Assembly: GCA_037127315.1 (NCBI GenBank)
Contig: JBBBDQ010001616.1
Coordinates: forward strand, 645,501 to 709,500
Length of the DNA: 64,000 bases
Direction of reading: 5' to 3'
DNA from: Ascarosepion bandense
Lineage: Eukaryota; Mollusca; Cephalopoda; Sepiida; Sepiidae
The first letter of the stretch is position 1, and each line of letters opens with the position of its first letter. The position numbers and the translations under genes are program-made. Shown here piece after piece: positions 40,110 through 50,800 of this stretch. The notes beneath the pieces are model-generated. The model made no database searches. It was not told the origin of the DNA and was given only the letters and a program-made list of their open reading frames with translations.

Positions 40110-41830
40110 CTTTTAACTTGTGTCTAGATCTTTGAACGGACTGCAATCGAGGTGGTAAATAGGGTATAAGTTTCAGGAAACTGGAAAAATTAGGGTATAT
40201 AAAGAAATCTTTTTGTCAAACACTTTTCAGTAAAACATCAAATTTCAGCCAACGAATACACGGACGAATCTCTGGTGGCACACACTAGATCTGATAGATT
40301 GGGGCAAAGGGTGGATTTTATCTGATGTAGATGTGCATGTGGCTAAAATTAGGCAGCAAGGAGGCCGCAGTGTGATGATATGGACTGGAATTATCGACCA
40401 TTATTGAACCATTTAAAATCGATGAAGAATTAAAACTGAACAATGCTTACTATTGCGATTTCATGGACAAGACAAATCCCAGCTTCGCAGGTTTAAGATG
40501 AAATGTGTATTTATGAACAACAATTTTTCTTTGCTTGTATGAAATGTTACCCGTGAATTTTTCTAACGAGGAAAAGGTGAGAAGATAACAGAATGGTTAC
40601 CATCAAGTCTCCTCTTAAATCCGATTGAAAATTTATGGTCAACTGTGAAGATGAAATTACAGTGGAACCTGCTGTATGCCACCATCTTTGTCAACAACCA
40701 CCTGTTGTTAACGACCGTTTTTCTATGCACGGACGATTTACTGATGTTAATTGACCCTCCAGAACGCAAACATCAACGAGTGAAAATCACTGACCAAGCG
40801 ACCGCTTAAAAAAATCCATTTTGGTCGTACACTGCGAACTTCTAAATTATGAGAAACTAAATGAGTAATCTATTTCGTTTTGATTTGATCTAAGCCAGGA
40901 ACACTTCATTGTTTTGTTATTGTAGTGTTGTATCAAACTGTTATTTCTTGTTGAAATGTGCATTGTCTGAGTTCACCTCACGGTCAAACATCGGCTGTTT
41001 TGTACAACATGTATTGCATTTAACATATCATGTTCAAGGGATTTATCACAGTCTCTGTACTGACTTGGATAAATTCAGGGATTGGGAAAATCATAATTAT
41101 GTCCCTTTCTTAAATGTCTATCTCTTTCGTTCCTTTATTTTTTGTGTATCTATCTACTTTATTTCTATCTGGGTATATCTGTCGCTATCTCTCTGTTTCT
41201 CTACTCCCACACACGATCGTTGTCATTTATTTGTATGCTTTGTTTTGTTTCTTTCCATGTATTATCGCAGATTCTCTTTTGCTATCACGCACTTCTAAGA
41301 AAAAATTGAAACCGTATACTTTTTTTATGTCCACTTAATAAATAGTTGTTCTGAATAGATATTTTGGTCTCTTGTTGACCATTGTAAATACGTTTTTTAA
41401 AATTTTAAAATGAATTTTGCTGAATAAATTTATTTAAAGTTTGGCCATTTTCTAATGTTCTCATTTATTTATTACCAGATTAAATTGTAAAATTCTAATA
41501 TGTATATTCTGATGAGTTGAATATACGTCCCTGGTGTTCATAGGTCATGACTATGAGTTTTTAATGAGCGACGACCTGCCGTATGCGACCAGTCTTTGAT
41601 GGCTGTAGGGGTGGTCGCATACGACAGGTTCCACTGTATATGAGGGTGGCAAACAATATGAGAACAAAGCAGACAGATCGGATGCAATTGAAACCATCAC
41701 GTCGGAAATTGAACCCGGTGAAGTGAAAAGATTACGAAAATCAATGGCCGATTGCTAGCTGTCATTGAAAAGAATGGTCACTATATTTAGACATAAATGC
41801 TCCAAAGACTTATCGTATGTTTCTAATTTG
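40110..41830 (+). pseudogene. Tc1-type transposase relic, split by a pogo-like element
   Basis: Left part, frames joined by eye: FLSNTF, ANEYTDESLVAHTRSD (about 40250-40295), GGRSVMIWTGIIDH (40355-40395, the 'GG.SVM.WG' block), NNAYYCDFMDKT (40440-40475), and NPIENLWSTVKMKL with preceding LPSSL (40595-40655; the canonical form is SPDLNPIENLW). Right part from 41638: YEGGKQYENKADRSDAIETI, TSEIEPGEVKRLRKSM (41690-41745) and a frameshifted KNGHY-like end. This order is typical of Tc1-family DDE transposases. Many stops. I did not identify its terminal repeats. Confidence 0.8.
40660..41636. mobile_element. pogo/Tigger-like non-autonomous transposon (977 bp) in Tc1
   Basis: Terminal inverted repeats: left CAGTGGAACCTGCTGTATGC, right end the complement of CAGTGGAACCTGTCGTATGC. 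At least 24 of 27 terminal positions match. It is flanked by TA on both sides (40658-40659 and 41637-41638), the target preference of Tc1/mariner/pogo elements. CAGT-beginning repeats are typical of pogo-like families. It interrupts the transposase frame exactly between the NLWSTVKMKL and YEGGKQYENK segments. Its interior has no transposase similarity, so it is non-autonomous. A second copy of the right-end motif (ACCTGCCGTATGCGACCA, 41575-41591) makes a hairpin near the right terminus. Confidence 0.85.
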
Positions 41831-42300
41831 TTTTATTATGGATACTGTTCAATTGTTGATGATTTTATTGCCTTGTAACTGAGAAGAAGGGTTACGATAT
41901 TAAGATTTAAATGCTTCAAAGTCTTATCATATGTTATTTGTTCTATCATAGAGTTTTATTACATTGTTATTGAAGTAAAAATGATTTTCTTGTTTTGCGT
42001 GATAATTTCAGATTGCAATTTTTATAATAAATTCAATAACTACAAGAAAACATGGCGAAACTTCGTACAAATTTTACTCAAGCTTTGTTTTTTTTATGCC
42101 TAAATTAATAGTTTACATTTTGACAAAAGTTCTTTAAATCTAATTCGAGTTTTTGCGATTTGCATAATAACTTCAGACGAACTGATTTTTAGTGTGGTTA
42201 AAAAACAAGGAACGTGTTTTTCATTAAGAATATATTTTTTCTTATATATAGAAACATATATATATTGTTCAGATAGACGGTATATTTTTAGGGAAATTGA
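41831..42300. other. unassigned AT-rich sequence with local duplication
   Basis: A segment with TTAGACATAAATGCTCCAAA and GACTTATCGTATGT (41785-41822) recurs, diverged, at 41898-41935 (AGATTTAAATGCTTCAAAGT). The rest is unassigned. Confidence 0.45.
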
Positions 42301-42746
42301 AAATAAATTCCGACATGAGAGATAAAGAATACTTGAGAAACAACAAAATACGGATTTATTGTAGGATAGTCAACATTATAATGTTTCGGTTGTTATAATC
42401 TTCATCAGGGATTATATTATTATTACCAGTGTGAAGTTTTTTTGTGCGTTACGGCCTGTGAATAAAAATTGCAGCAATATTTAAAAACATACATACAACT
42501 AAGCAAAAAATACACAAACCCGTATGCGAACTATTTAAATTTCATCTTAACGACTATTTCAAATAGCAACACGTTTTAAATAGTTCGTGACTGACGTCAT
42601 AGGTTTTTATAAATTTTTCTAACAGCCTTAAAAATCTTTTTCTAAATTTATTCACATGCCGAAACACGAAAAAACTTCACACAATGATGATGGTTTTAAA
42701 AACCGAAACATTATGTTGTCTACCCTACAATAAATCCAAACTTTGT
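42301..42746. repeat. pair of diverged repeats with GATGAAGA..CCGAAACATTA motif
   Basis: A minus-strand motif at 42365-42415 (CCTGATGAAGATTATAACAA then CCGAAACATT) and a plus-strand motif at 42680-42730 (GATGATGGTTTTAAAAACCG then AAACATTATG) are followed by the same CCTACAATAAATCC segment, so they are inverted copies of one family. The second ends in the TA/TG array. Confidence 0.55.

Positions 42747-42805
<59 letters not shown>
42747..42805. repeat. (TA)n(TG)n compound microsatellite
   Basis: TA run followed by TG run. Confidence 0.95.
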
Positions 42806-42808
<3 letters not shown>

Positions 42809-43385
42809 GAAATTAACGAAGAATAATGAAACTGGTTATAAACAACCGACAATTTGAAATGATTTGTTTGAACATTATTTTTAATCGATACTCGTATTTA
42901 AGTAGATATTCTTTTTTTAATCAAACAATATTATATATTTCTTTCTACCAGCATGATTATTTACGATAAATTTTTGTTACAAATATGTGTGTCAGTTCGC
43001 AAGATTCGTACCTGCGACCCCTATCCACATAGAGGGAAGCACCATGTGATCTGGCGCGTTTTAGACCTCTCGACCACGAATGACGATCAGTCTAAACGAA
43101 GTCAAATTAAGACAAAGACGCGCCAGATCACATGGTGGCTTCCCCTACGTGGATATGGTTCGCGGGTTCGAATCCTGCCGAATGACACACATTTTTATAA
43201 CAAAAATTTATCGTAAATAATCAGGCCGATAGAAATCAGTATATAACACTGTTTGATTATGAGCAGAATATCTACTTAAATACGAGTATCGATTAAAAAT
43301 AATGTTCAAACAAATCATTTCAAATTGTCGGTTATTTATAACTAATTCCGTTAATCTTCGTTGATTTTCGTAACATATTTACATT
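42806..43385. mobile_element. SINE-B inverted pair (about 580 bp hairpin)
   Basis: Left arm (42806-43062, minus-strand SINE-B) and right arm (43118-43385, plus-strand SINE-B) are near-exact complements over about 260 bp. Shared blocks include TTCAAACAAATCATTTCAAA, CTTAAATACGAGTATCGATT and CGCGCCAGATCACATGGTG. The roughly 55-bp spacer holds the 5' part of the left copy's tRNA-like head. The B box of the right copy is GCGGGTTCGAATCCTGCCG. Confidence 0.8.
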
Positions 43386-43446
43386 TGTCGACATTTCGAT
43401 ACATTTCAGAGCAGATATGGTTATTACGATGAATCGAAAATTGTGT

Positions 43447-43756
43447 TATATAGGCTTGATTTGACTTCGTTTAGACTGTTGGTCATTCGTGGTCGAGAGG
43501 TCTAAGACGCGCTAGATCAATTGGTGGCTTCTCTTATGTGGATAGGGGTTGCAGGTTCGAATCCTGCCGAATGACACGCATTTTAGTAACATTTATCGTA
43601 AATAATCAGGCCGATAGAAATAAATATATATACTGTTTGATTATAAAGAGAATATCTACTTAAATACGAGTATCGATCAAAAATAATGTTCAAACAAATC
43701 ATTTCAAATTGTCGGTTGTTTATAACCAGTTGCGTTAACCTTCGTTAATTTATATC
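43447..43756 (+). mobile_element. SINE-B, full length
   Basis: Head GGTCATTCGTGGTCGAGAGG..GCAGGTTCGAATCCTGCCGAATGAC. It looks like a class II (Leu/Ser-type) tRNA with complementary ends GTCATTC/GAATGAC, but the anticodon arm is irregular. The body is as in 43200-43385, ending TTGTTTATAACCAGTTGC. It is called a SINE because the same unit occurs at least three times here with its body. Confidence 0.75.
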
Positions 43757-44066
43757 ATACCCTGATTGAGCACTGTGGAAGAATGTTAGACTTTGAAAAA
43801 AACAGTAGCTACTCTATCATCTACGTATCGCTTATTCATTAATGAATTAGAGCACTCTGGCTACTGGAGTATGTTACATCATACGCTAAAAGTCTGCTTC
43901 CTTCTACCGAGCGCCCATAGCTAAGAGGTAGAATCACCGACTGACGCCAATTCGGTTGGGTTTCAATCCTGGGTTAAAAGCAATCGGATGTCTAACCGTA
44001 TTGATAAGCTGTGATACAGCGAAACAGATCTGTCGGCGGATGACTAGATAGATAGATAGATAGATA
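43757..44066 (+). mobile_element. SINE-D, full length, with (GATA)n end
   Basis: Starts ATACCCTGATTGAGCACTG. Head CATAGCTAAGAGGTAGAATC, B box TTGGGTTTCAATCCTGGG, end GTGATACAGCGAAACAGATC..GCGGATGACTA, then GATA repeats at 44046-44066 instead of the usual TA array. Confidence 0.75.
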
Positions 44067-44084
44067 GGTTTACTGCAAAAAATT

Positions 44085-44230
44085 TGTCACTTTAACTGAG
44101 CAGGTCCATGTCGACTTCATACTTTAATGATCAAGAAACCCAGCCTCGATCTGTGAAGGTATCATAACGGTTTCTGGACAAAATATCAAAGTCGGCATGA
44201 ACCTGCTCAGTTAAAGTGGCAAATTCTTTG
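44085..44230. repeat. fold-back repeat, family G copy 1
   Basis: Arms TTGTCACTTTAACTGAGCAG (about 44088-44125) and its complement CTGCTCAGTTAAAGTGGCAA (about 44188-44222), roughly 35 bp each with about three mismatches and a spacer of about 62 bp. A second copy is at 57010-57185. Confidence 0.75.
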
Positions 44231-44578
44231 CATAAAAACTATGAACGATCTCTCTACATCCTGATATCGGCCAGTTTCCGATAAAAACGTTCCTGCCAAA
44301 ATACCTTTTATCAGTAAATCTATTGAAAAACCTGATGGTGCTGATTGCGAGCACTTCATCTGGAAATCAGCACCTTCACTTGATAAAACCCAAGAAATGT
44401 CGAAACAAAATAGGTACATTTTGTGATATTATAGCATACTTACGTAATAAATCTTAAATAAATATTACTCACTTTACTTTGTATTGAGTACTTTTTAATA
44501 ATAGTGCTTTTGGATACGGAATTTTATTCCATCCATACCTACCTTATACTTGTTTATAGATATACATATATATATATA
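44231..44578. other. unassigned sequence
   Basis: AT-rich. A short TCGAAACAAAATAGG at 44399 resembles the recurrent hairpin motif. Confidence 0.35.
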
Positions 44579-45225
44579 CAGTACTGTGCAAAAGTATTAA
44601 GACAAGAACTCGTTTATCTTTTATGAGGAATATTGACGGAAAATAAACAATTTAATTGAAGTAATTTTATTTGATTTACTCAACAAATGCTTTAACAAGA
44701 AAAATACATGTTACAAAATAAATTTAATATTTACTTTAATAGCCTTTTTCTTTTATCACAGCATTCATTCTGTCAGGCATTGACATCACAAGCTTTTTCA
44801 ATGTATCTAATGGTATCTCCTGCCAAGCAGCTTGTATTTGTTCCCAAAGTGTGTCTTGCGAAGTAACATTAGATTTATCAAATCGAGATGGGGAAATAAG
44901 AAAAAAGTTAGTCATATCCAAGGATAATAGAATAATGAGTAGTTTCAAAATAACTTGTTTAATAGAAAAAAGGAAAAATTGAATATAACTTCTTTTTAAT
45001 ACATTTCTTTGACACCCAGTTTTAAATAACCAGTATTTATTAGCAATTTACCTGGCTTTTCACTCTGTATTTGAATTTTAGTGTGGTTTTCAGGAAAATC
45101 ACTCTAGTCCTAATACATTTGCACACTACCGGTAGTGAGCAAAAGTGTTAGGACAGGGGTGATTTTAAATTTTATTTTGAAGCCTCATTAAAGATAAATT
45201 AGTTCTTGTCCTAAAACTTTTGCAC

Positions 45226-45231
<6 letters not shown>
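44579..45231 (-). mobile_element. internally deleted Tc1-type transposon with transposase C-terminus
   Basis: Terminal inverted repeats of about 50 bp. Left CAGTACTGTGCAAAAGTATT..AAGACAAGAACT..TTTATCTTTTATGAGG and right its complement, flanked by TA-rich DNA. On the minus strand, 44736-44872 encodes LWEQIQAAWQEIPLDTLKKL, then VMSMPDRMNAVIKEKGY and a stop. This is the standard C-terminus of Tc1-family transposases (..MP.R...VI..KG). The rest of the transposase is missing. A separate 72-bp palindrome sits near the right end (45095-45166). Confidence 0.88.
45095..45166. repeat. 72-bp imperfect palindrome resembling joined transposon ends
   Basis: Centre CACTACC|GGTAGTG. The arms AAAATCACTCTAGTCCTAAT and ATGTTAGGACAGGGGTGATTTT-like mirror each other. 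The AGCAAAAGTGTTAGGAC arm resembles the element's own TIR (GCAAAAGTATTAAGAC). Confidence 0.75.
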
Positions 45232-45271
<40 letters not shown>

Positions 45272-45732
45272 AAATGAATAAGAATTAAGAAAATCATTGC
45301 AACGTTAAAAACATTCATTTAAAACAGTGCTCAATATAAAAATATAGCAATGAATATTTATTATTAATTATTAGTTTAGAGCACATACAAACTACTACAA
45401 AATTGTACATTTTGTTTCGATATTGAAAGTACACTGTCTCATCAGTTAGTTAAATATGACGGTAATAACAGTTTTATTGAAAAAGCAACACTTCCCTTTA
45501 TTTTTGGATTAAATTTTACTTTTCTTCCCTCTTTCTTTCGCCGCTTTTTTAATATCTTTTTACTCCGTAAAAAAATAAAAAAATAAAGGAAAGTGATGTT
45601 TTTTTTTTCAATAAAACTTTTATTAATATCATAATTAACTACCTGGTGAGACATTGTTCTTTCAATGGTGAAAAAGAAATATACAGTTTTTTAGGTAGTT
45701 TGTAGTTTGTAGATTTTCTAAAGTAATAATTA

Positions 45733-45771
<39 letters not shown>
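45232..45771. repeat. (TA)n arrays around unassigned sequence
   Basis: TA arrays at about 45232-45269 and 45735-45771. Between them the DNA is AT-rich. A minus-strand hairpin motif AACTGATGAGACAGTGTACT then ATCGAAACAAAAT lies at 45409-45447. Confidence 0.7.
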
Positions 45772-45772
<1 letters not shown>

Positions 45773-45900
45773 CGACTCCAACTGACACCAAATCGGTCGA
45801 GTTTCGATCCCGGCCAAATGCAAGTGGATGTCTAGCCACACTGATGAACTGTGATACAGCGAAACAGCCTTGTATGTGGATGACGAATATCATATGCTCT
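45772..45900 (+). mobile_element. SINE-D-like copy
   Basis: Head GCGACTCCAACTGACACC..TCGAGTTTCGATCCCGGCC, then the SINE-D body GATGAACTGTGATACAGCGA..TGTATGTGGATGACGAAT. It directly follows the TA array. Confidence 0.65.
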
Positions 45901-46316
45901 CATTACGATTGAGCTCTCTAGAGAAGTATATATATATAAATATATATATATATATCCCAGCTAGAACTTGTCATACCTCCCTCCTACACTGAGTCGACTC
46001 ATTCTAATTCCTTTCATATTTAATTGATATTGAGTAGGTGCCCAGAACTGTTGCAATGGGAAACTGGCTCTCCCCCTCAAAGAAGGCGCTTTTCTGGTCG
46101 AAGATTATTAATTTCTTCAAATCTGGTGTTAGCTGTTATTTATCATACATATCATTACTCCCTCACTTTACATCCTTAAAACATATACATTTAATCATTG
46201 AGTGGCTCTTGAGCCTTTTTTGGCGAAATATACTTGAAAAAAATTCATATTTTGTTTTGCTGAACTATTTTCTTGCTGCCTCGCCTTGAAATATAATACC
46301 GGTATAAATAATTGTT
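45901..46316. other. unassigned sequence
   Basis: Short TA run at 45927-45955. The 83-residue open frame at 46038 has no recognisable feature. Confidence 0.35.
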
Positions 46317-46607
46317 TTGTTTTTTTTAATATTAACAGTTTTTCTAGTTTTCTGCATAATAGGTGACCGTGATGCTATAACTTTAGAAAATCCACTTACC
46401 AAAATTTTTCATGGCGTTACTGAGAGAAAAAGAACAAAAGAGCGACGAAACCAATATTTATCGCCATCAGTTACAGACCTTGACCCCCGGCTAACATCTG
46501 TCACCGACTTTTCGACGTTTTATTACGTTGATGATACTGTACCGATTACAGACCCCAAACAAAATCGACGTCTACACCAAGTAGTCCATGAAATCGAGAA
46601 GAAACTA
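46317..46607 (+). pseudogene. possible reverse-transcriptase fragment with YVDDT
   Basis: The open frame includes FSTFYYVDDTVPITDPKQNR then RLHQVVHEIEKKLQ. YVDDT followed by a helix with KL..VV is a common pattern around reverse-transcriptase motif C. The upstream residues do not match LINE-A or LINE-B. It runs into a LINE-A tail at about 46608, which may have been inserted or may be its own tail. Confidence 0.35.
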
Positions 46608-46940
46608 CAGCCCGGTTCACACTCCACCCACATCTATTGAACAGGTGAAGAGGCTCATCCCTTGTTTTCTGTTTAGGATGCGGTTTCCGGTTTTCTCTTT
46701 TCCAATCTTTTCACTCTTTTCCTTTTTTATTATTTTTTTCAGTTGGAGTAGATAGACTAAACTATCGCCCGGTTCACACTCCACCCACATCTATTGAACA
46801 GGTGAAGAGGCTCACCCCTCATTTCCTGTTTAGGATGCAGTTTCCGGCTTTCTCTTTTCCATTCTTTTTACCCTTACGTAGCCCCCTGCGCATCAGTGGC
46901 GTTACAGCCTTGCTTGGGGTGATATGATTTAAAAAAAAAA
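46608..46940 (+). mobile_element. LINE-A tail with two 147-bp units
   Basis: Two copies of the unit CCCGGTTCACACTCCACCCA..TCTATTGAACAGGTGAAGAG (46610 and 46768), then TACGTAGCCCCCTGCGCATC, AGTGGCGTTACAGCC, TTGCTTGGGGTGATATGATT and an A-run to 46940. Confidence 0.88.
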
Positions 46941-47493
46941 AAAAGAAAAAAAAAAGCTGACTATGAAAAGACAACGAATGCTTGTCAGCAAAAGAAACCC
47001 CGAGAAATGGCGACACAGAAATCTGAAAGAGTAAAAAATAACGAACGATGGAAGGCGGAGGAGAATCAAAATAAGCCAAAGTCGAAACACTGATTCAAAT
47101 CCGGTCCCACCATACAAGCCATCGCACAGGTACTCCATAGATGCGTTTTAGGTTATCTAAAAACACTCGAATACGTGAGTGACTCAGATGCTTGCGTGTT
47201 TCACAATTTAACCAAAATGGACAGTATATCCATCTATGATTCTCTGCTCAAATGCAAACAAAAATGATGCATATTTAAAAGAATCATCACTGGCGATAAA
47301 AATGGGTTGTTTACAACAATGTGATATGATAACATTTCTGAAGAAAAGATAATGAGCTAAATTTTTAAGGTACTTTTCACGAATGGAACGATTAAAAGCA
47401 GAAATCTTGATTCTTAGAATTGTGAGGCTACAGCACTGGTGAAGAAGTAACTTGCAAGGTTAGGAGGAGATAAAACATGATTTCCAAAACTAC
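46941..47493. other. unassigned sequence
   Basis: Purine-rich start, otherwise nothing recognised. Confidence 0.35.
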
Positions 47494-47645
47494 GCAAAGG
47501 ATGAGAATGATGTACCCCAGTGATTGTAATAAAGGGTTCAGTTCATAATTCCTAGCACCTGAAGAAGGCCGTAGCGTACAACGGCCGAAACGTCGTAAAA
47601 TGGCAACAAAGATGAGGACAATGTAATAATGTAAATACTGTAAAT
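47494..47645 (+). mobile_element. SINE-E 3' part
   Basis: GATGTACCCCAGTGATTGTA, ATAAAGGGTTCAGTTCA, then the core CTGAAGAAGGCCGTAGCG..ACGGCCGAAACGTCG and GGCAACAAAGATGAGGACAA. The head is missing. Confidence 0.7.
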
Positions 47646-48271
47646 ATTGCTTCATCTTAGAAATATAAACAAATTACAAGGTTATATCTAAAAAAAAATA
47701 AAAATAAATTAAAATAATGATAGTTCTTCATCTTAAAACCACGACAAGAGAGGGAAACACGTCCGGAAAGTTTGTGGTAGATGTAAAGTAATTTATGAAC
47801 ATTAAGTGTTTCCAAGACCAAACCTGAATCACTGAAACTTTGTTACGTCAAGAGTCCCTTAAACATCCAATATTTAGAGGAACCGCATCTACCGTAGCTA
47901 CAGCAGTAGCGGTGGGTCTCGGGAAGATTTTTTGTTTGTTTGAGTTTGGTTTAACATCATCTTAATGTAATGAATATGCATACGCCTTGGTTCCCCCTCA
48001 CAGTAATTTGATTGGCTGGTGTCAGCCATAAATACAAACGAAGGTGAGGACGAATAGAGGTCTACGTCCATAGGTCTACAGGTCTACAACTAGAGGGAGG
48101 TCTACAGGTCTTCGACTAGAGATCTACATCAATAGGTCTACGACTATTGGTCTACGTCTATTGACTACGCCTACATCTCAGGATGCTGCATACGATTGGA
48201 CCGTCCATTACGTCTACGTACTAGATTGTCCTACACGGTTACATTTGTCTAAACCGCTTAACCACCTCGAA

Positions 48272-48322
<51 letters not shown>

Positions 48323-48844
48323 TCCGGGACATATCACATAATCTCTGTGGGTAATAAGTAATAATAACCAAAAAGCTAGGGTTTTAAGTTATTTATTTTA
48401 ATGTTCGGTTGTAGTGAAAAGTTGATTTAATCAGATTTTGATGAAAAATTTATTTTATTTTTTTTTTTATTTTAGAAAATTGAAGATGTCTTCTTGTTTC
48501 ATTTTTAAAAATGTATTGTTGGTAATTTTTTTCCTCCAAAAACGTATATTTTTCTACAAAAGTATATTTTTATGCATATATTTCTATAAAAGTCTATTTT
48601 TATACTTTCATAGGGTTTTGACCCCAGTTTAGGGATAAACTATTTACCCATATCTGGGACCCTAACAGGTACTACCACTTCGAGTCAGAATGAACCTGGG
48701 GACAACAGCAATTAAGAGATGGTTCCATGCTCCTCACAACTTCCCAGTGAGAGGTCTTGCTGCCGGATGTAGTTTATCGTCATAACTAGGACCGTCGGGA
48801 AGATTTTCTGGTAATACTTCACTACTCTTTAGGCGGATTTACAA
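47646..48844. repeat. unassigned sequence with GGTCTAC runs and (TA)n
   Basis: At 48055-48190 the words GGTCTACG, GGTCTACA and ATCTACATC recur at irregular short spacing (cryptic tandem repeat). A TA array lies at 48274-48317. The rest has no recognised family. An ATTGGCTGGTGTCAGCCAT inverted motif lies at 48011. Confidence 0.5.
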
Positions 48845-49482
48845 TCCAGAGGTGGTGGATACTAAAATCAAGCAGGTACAAAAATTGAAATACCTGGGAA
48901 GTGTTCTGACAGAAGACGGAAAGTGCGACATAAAGATCCGAAGGCGAATTGGCATGGCGAAGGACGCGTTCCAGAAGCTGCGTAAAGTATTAAGACACAG
49001 GAAACGTTCACTAGAAACAGAGTACTAGATTGCTATGTGATGTCAGTTCTTCAATATGGCAGTGAATGTTGGACAATATCAACGAAGATGAAGGGAAAAT
49101 TTGAAGCAGCTGAAATGTGGTTTTACAGAAAGATACTGTGGATATCATGGACCGAAAATGTGAGCAATGATGAGGTGTTGGGAAGAATGGCAACAAAAAA
49201 GAAATTAATATTGAGCATCAGGAAGAGACAGCTGAAGTTCCTGGGACATGCAATAAGGAAGGAGAGCTTGGAGAACCTGAAACTAAAAGGCCAGATGGGG
49301 GGAAAAAGAAACAGGGAAAAGCAGTGGATAACATATTTGAAGAGCCTGAGCAAGTGGATGACACAACGAGGGTTGCGAGATGTTGCAGGAGAAAGCGTGC
49401 TAAGTGCCCTCAGGGATAGGGAGACGTAGAAATCCATGATCGCCTACGTCCTGAAAGAGCAAGACGCATTGAAGAAGAAGAA
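48845..49482 (+). mobile_element. LINE-B 3' part
   Basis: LKYLGSVLTEDGKCDIKIRR (48887-48945), RIGMAKDAFQKLRKVLRHRK (48946-49005), then a short deletion. SVLQYGSECWTISTKMKGKF (49043-49100), EMWFYRKILWISWTENVSND (49110-49172), KKKLILSIRKRQLKFLGHAI, RKESLENLKLKGQMGGKRNR, KQWITYLKSLSKWM and ALRDRET-stop at 49429. The SVLQYG to ALRDRET part is one 130-residue open frame, the longest uninterrupted LINE-B stretch here. Confidence 0.9.
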
Positions 49483-50440
49483 GTTGTAAGCTCATGGCAA
49501 GATATTTTTTAAAACCATCGGTGAGTAAAAATTTGCCGCCCCAAAGTGTATTTGTGCCATAATTTAACTTAATTCGCAGATTTCTCTTACCGATTTGCTA
49601 CACATTTCTTTTAGAAATAAATGCATTTAGGAAAGCCGACAGCGTCTGGGTGTAGACAACGCCCGTTCGATGTTAAACCCAATTTTAAGAGACAACCTGA
49701 AATAAACAAAAAAAAAGGGGGATCGACGCAGACACAAACAACACAACAACAATTATTGTTTAAATAAGATAAGAAAAACAGAGAGAAAAAAAAACGATAC
49801 TACCCTTTTGACCTTTCATACAAAAAATTATCCCGCCTTTTCATAACAAAGCAAGAAGCTTCTTATCACTTGGGGTTAAGACTTAGACGTGTGTTAGTCG
49901 GCCAACTGTGACGGTTTCGAATTTCATTCAATTAGATTAGGAATTACGACTTGTTGCGACAACTGGCCGACCTCCTGATTTGAGTCAAATAGTTACATAC
50001 TTTTTCACTGGGATAAGAGGTTAAAGCTTGAACTTCTATTCATAAACTCGTTGTTTTGACTGTTGCTTTTTGCTAATTTTATTGTTACTAGTATCACGTT
50101 TTTGCTATTTGAACTGTCTGCATTTTTTGTTTGATAACTGTGTCAACTCGATGCTAGTTACACGATTTAAAATACTGTGAAAATTCTCTTATTCCATTAT
50201 TAAACAACTGAGGTTAAAAACTTTAGCCAATTGTTACAATGACAAGTGAAAGCAAGAATTCGGGTGAGGTTTGAAGAAGTAAGAGGATATAAATGAAAAA
50301 ATTCAAAACTGACAATGATTTTTTTCATTTCACTGAAACAGATGTTAAATTTAACATTTCTTCTTTCTTTCTTTTTCTACTTCAATATGCGTGATTTTCT
50401 TTCTTTCTTTCTTTCGTTTTCTATATAAATATACTTTTTT
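49483..50440. other. unassigned AT-rich sequence
   Basis: About 1 kb without recognised families. A TTTC-rich stretch starts at 50358. Confidence 0.4.
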
Positions 50441-50680
50441 TATTCGTTTCACCCCATGCAAGGCGGTAACGCCACTGAGTCGCAGGGGGCTACATAAGAA
50501 AAAGATTAGATAGGAGGATAGTAAAGAGAAAGACAAACCAGTTACAGGGTTTGTCAGAGAAAGGAGCAAGAGAAGGATGGAAATACTGGTGTGATGACAG
50601 TTGCAAAGGGAGAGAGAAAGGAAAAGATATACAGGGTGTCAAGTGGTTAAGAGATGGGTATTGACATTGCTACGTGACTC
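50441..50680 (-). mobile_element. LINE-A tail with a single 121-bp unit
   Basis: Plus strand TTTCACCCCATGCAAGGCGG..GCAGGGGGCTACATAAG, then the complement of the 3' UTR (GTTTGTCAGAGAAAGGAGC) and one copy of the 121-bp region (GACAGTTGCAAAGGGAGAGA..TTAAGAGATGGGTATTGACA). This shows the unmultiplied state of the array at 21797-24707. Confidence 0.85.
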
Positions 50681-50717
50681 TTCTTTCTTTCTTTTTCTAC
50701 TTCAGTATAATGACTCT

Positions 50718-50749
<32 letters not shown>

Positions 50750-50800
50750 TCGTTTTCTACTTCAATATACATGATCCTTATATCTTTCTTTCTTTCTTTT
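50681..50800. repeat. (TTTC)n polypyrimidine tract
   Basis: Repeated CTTTCTTTCTTT blocks interspersed with TTTTCTACTTCA.TATA, itself repeated at 50368, 50692 and 50753. Confidence 0.85.

Noticed and set aside
40909..41298. 129-codon open frame inside the pogo-like element
   Set aside because: It is hydrophobic and aromatic-rich because of AT-rich sequence, with no transposase motifs (no DDE order, no DNA-binding domain).
43447..43560. A tRNA gene (class II type)
   Set aside because: The acceptor-like ends pair, but the anticodon arm is irregular and the same head with the same body is repeated at 42806-43385, so it is a SINE.
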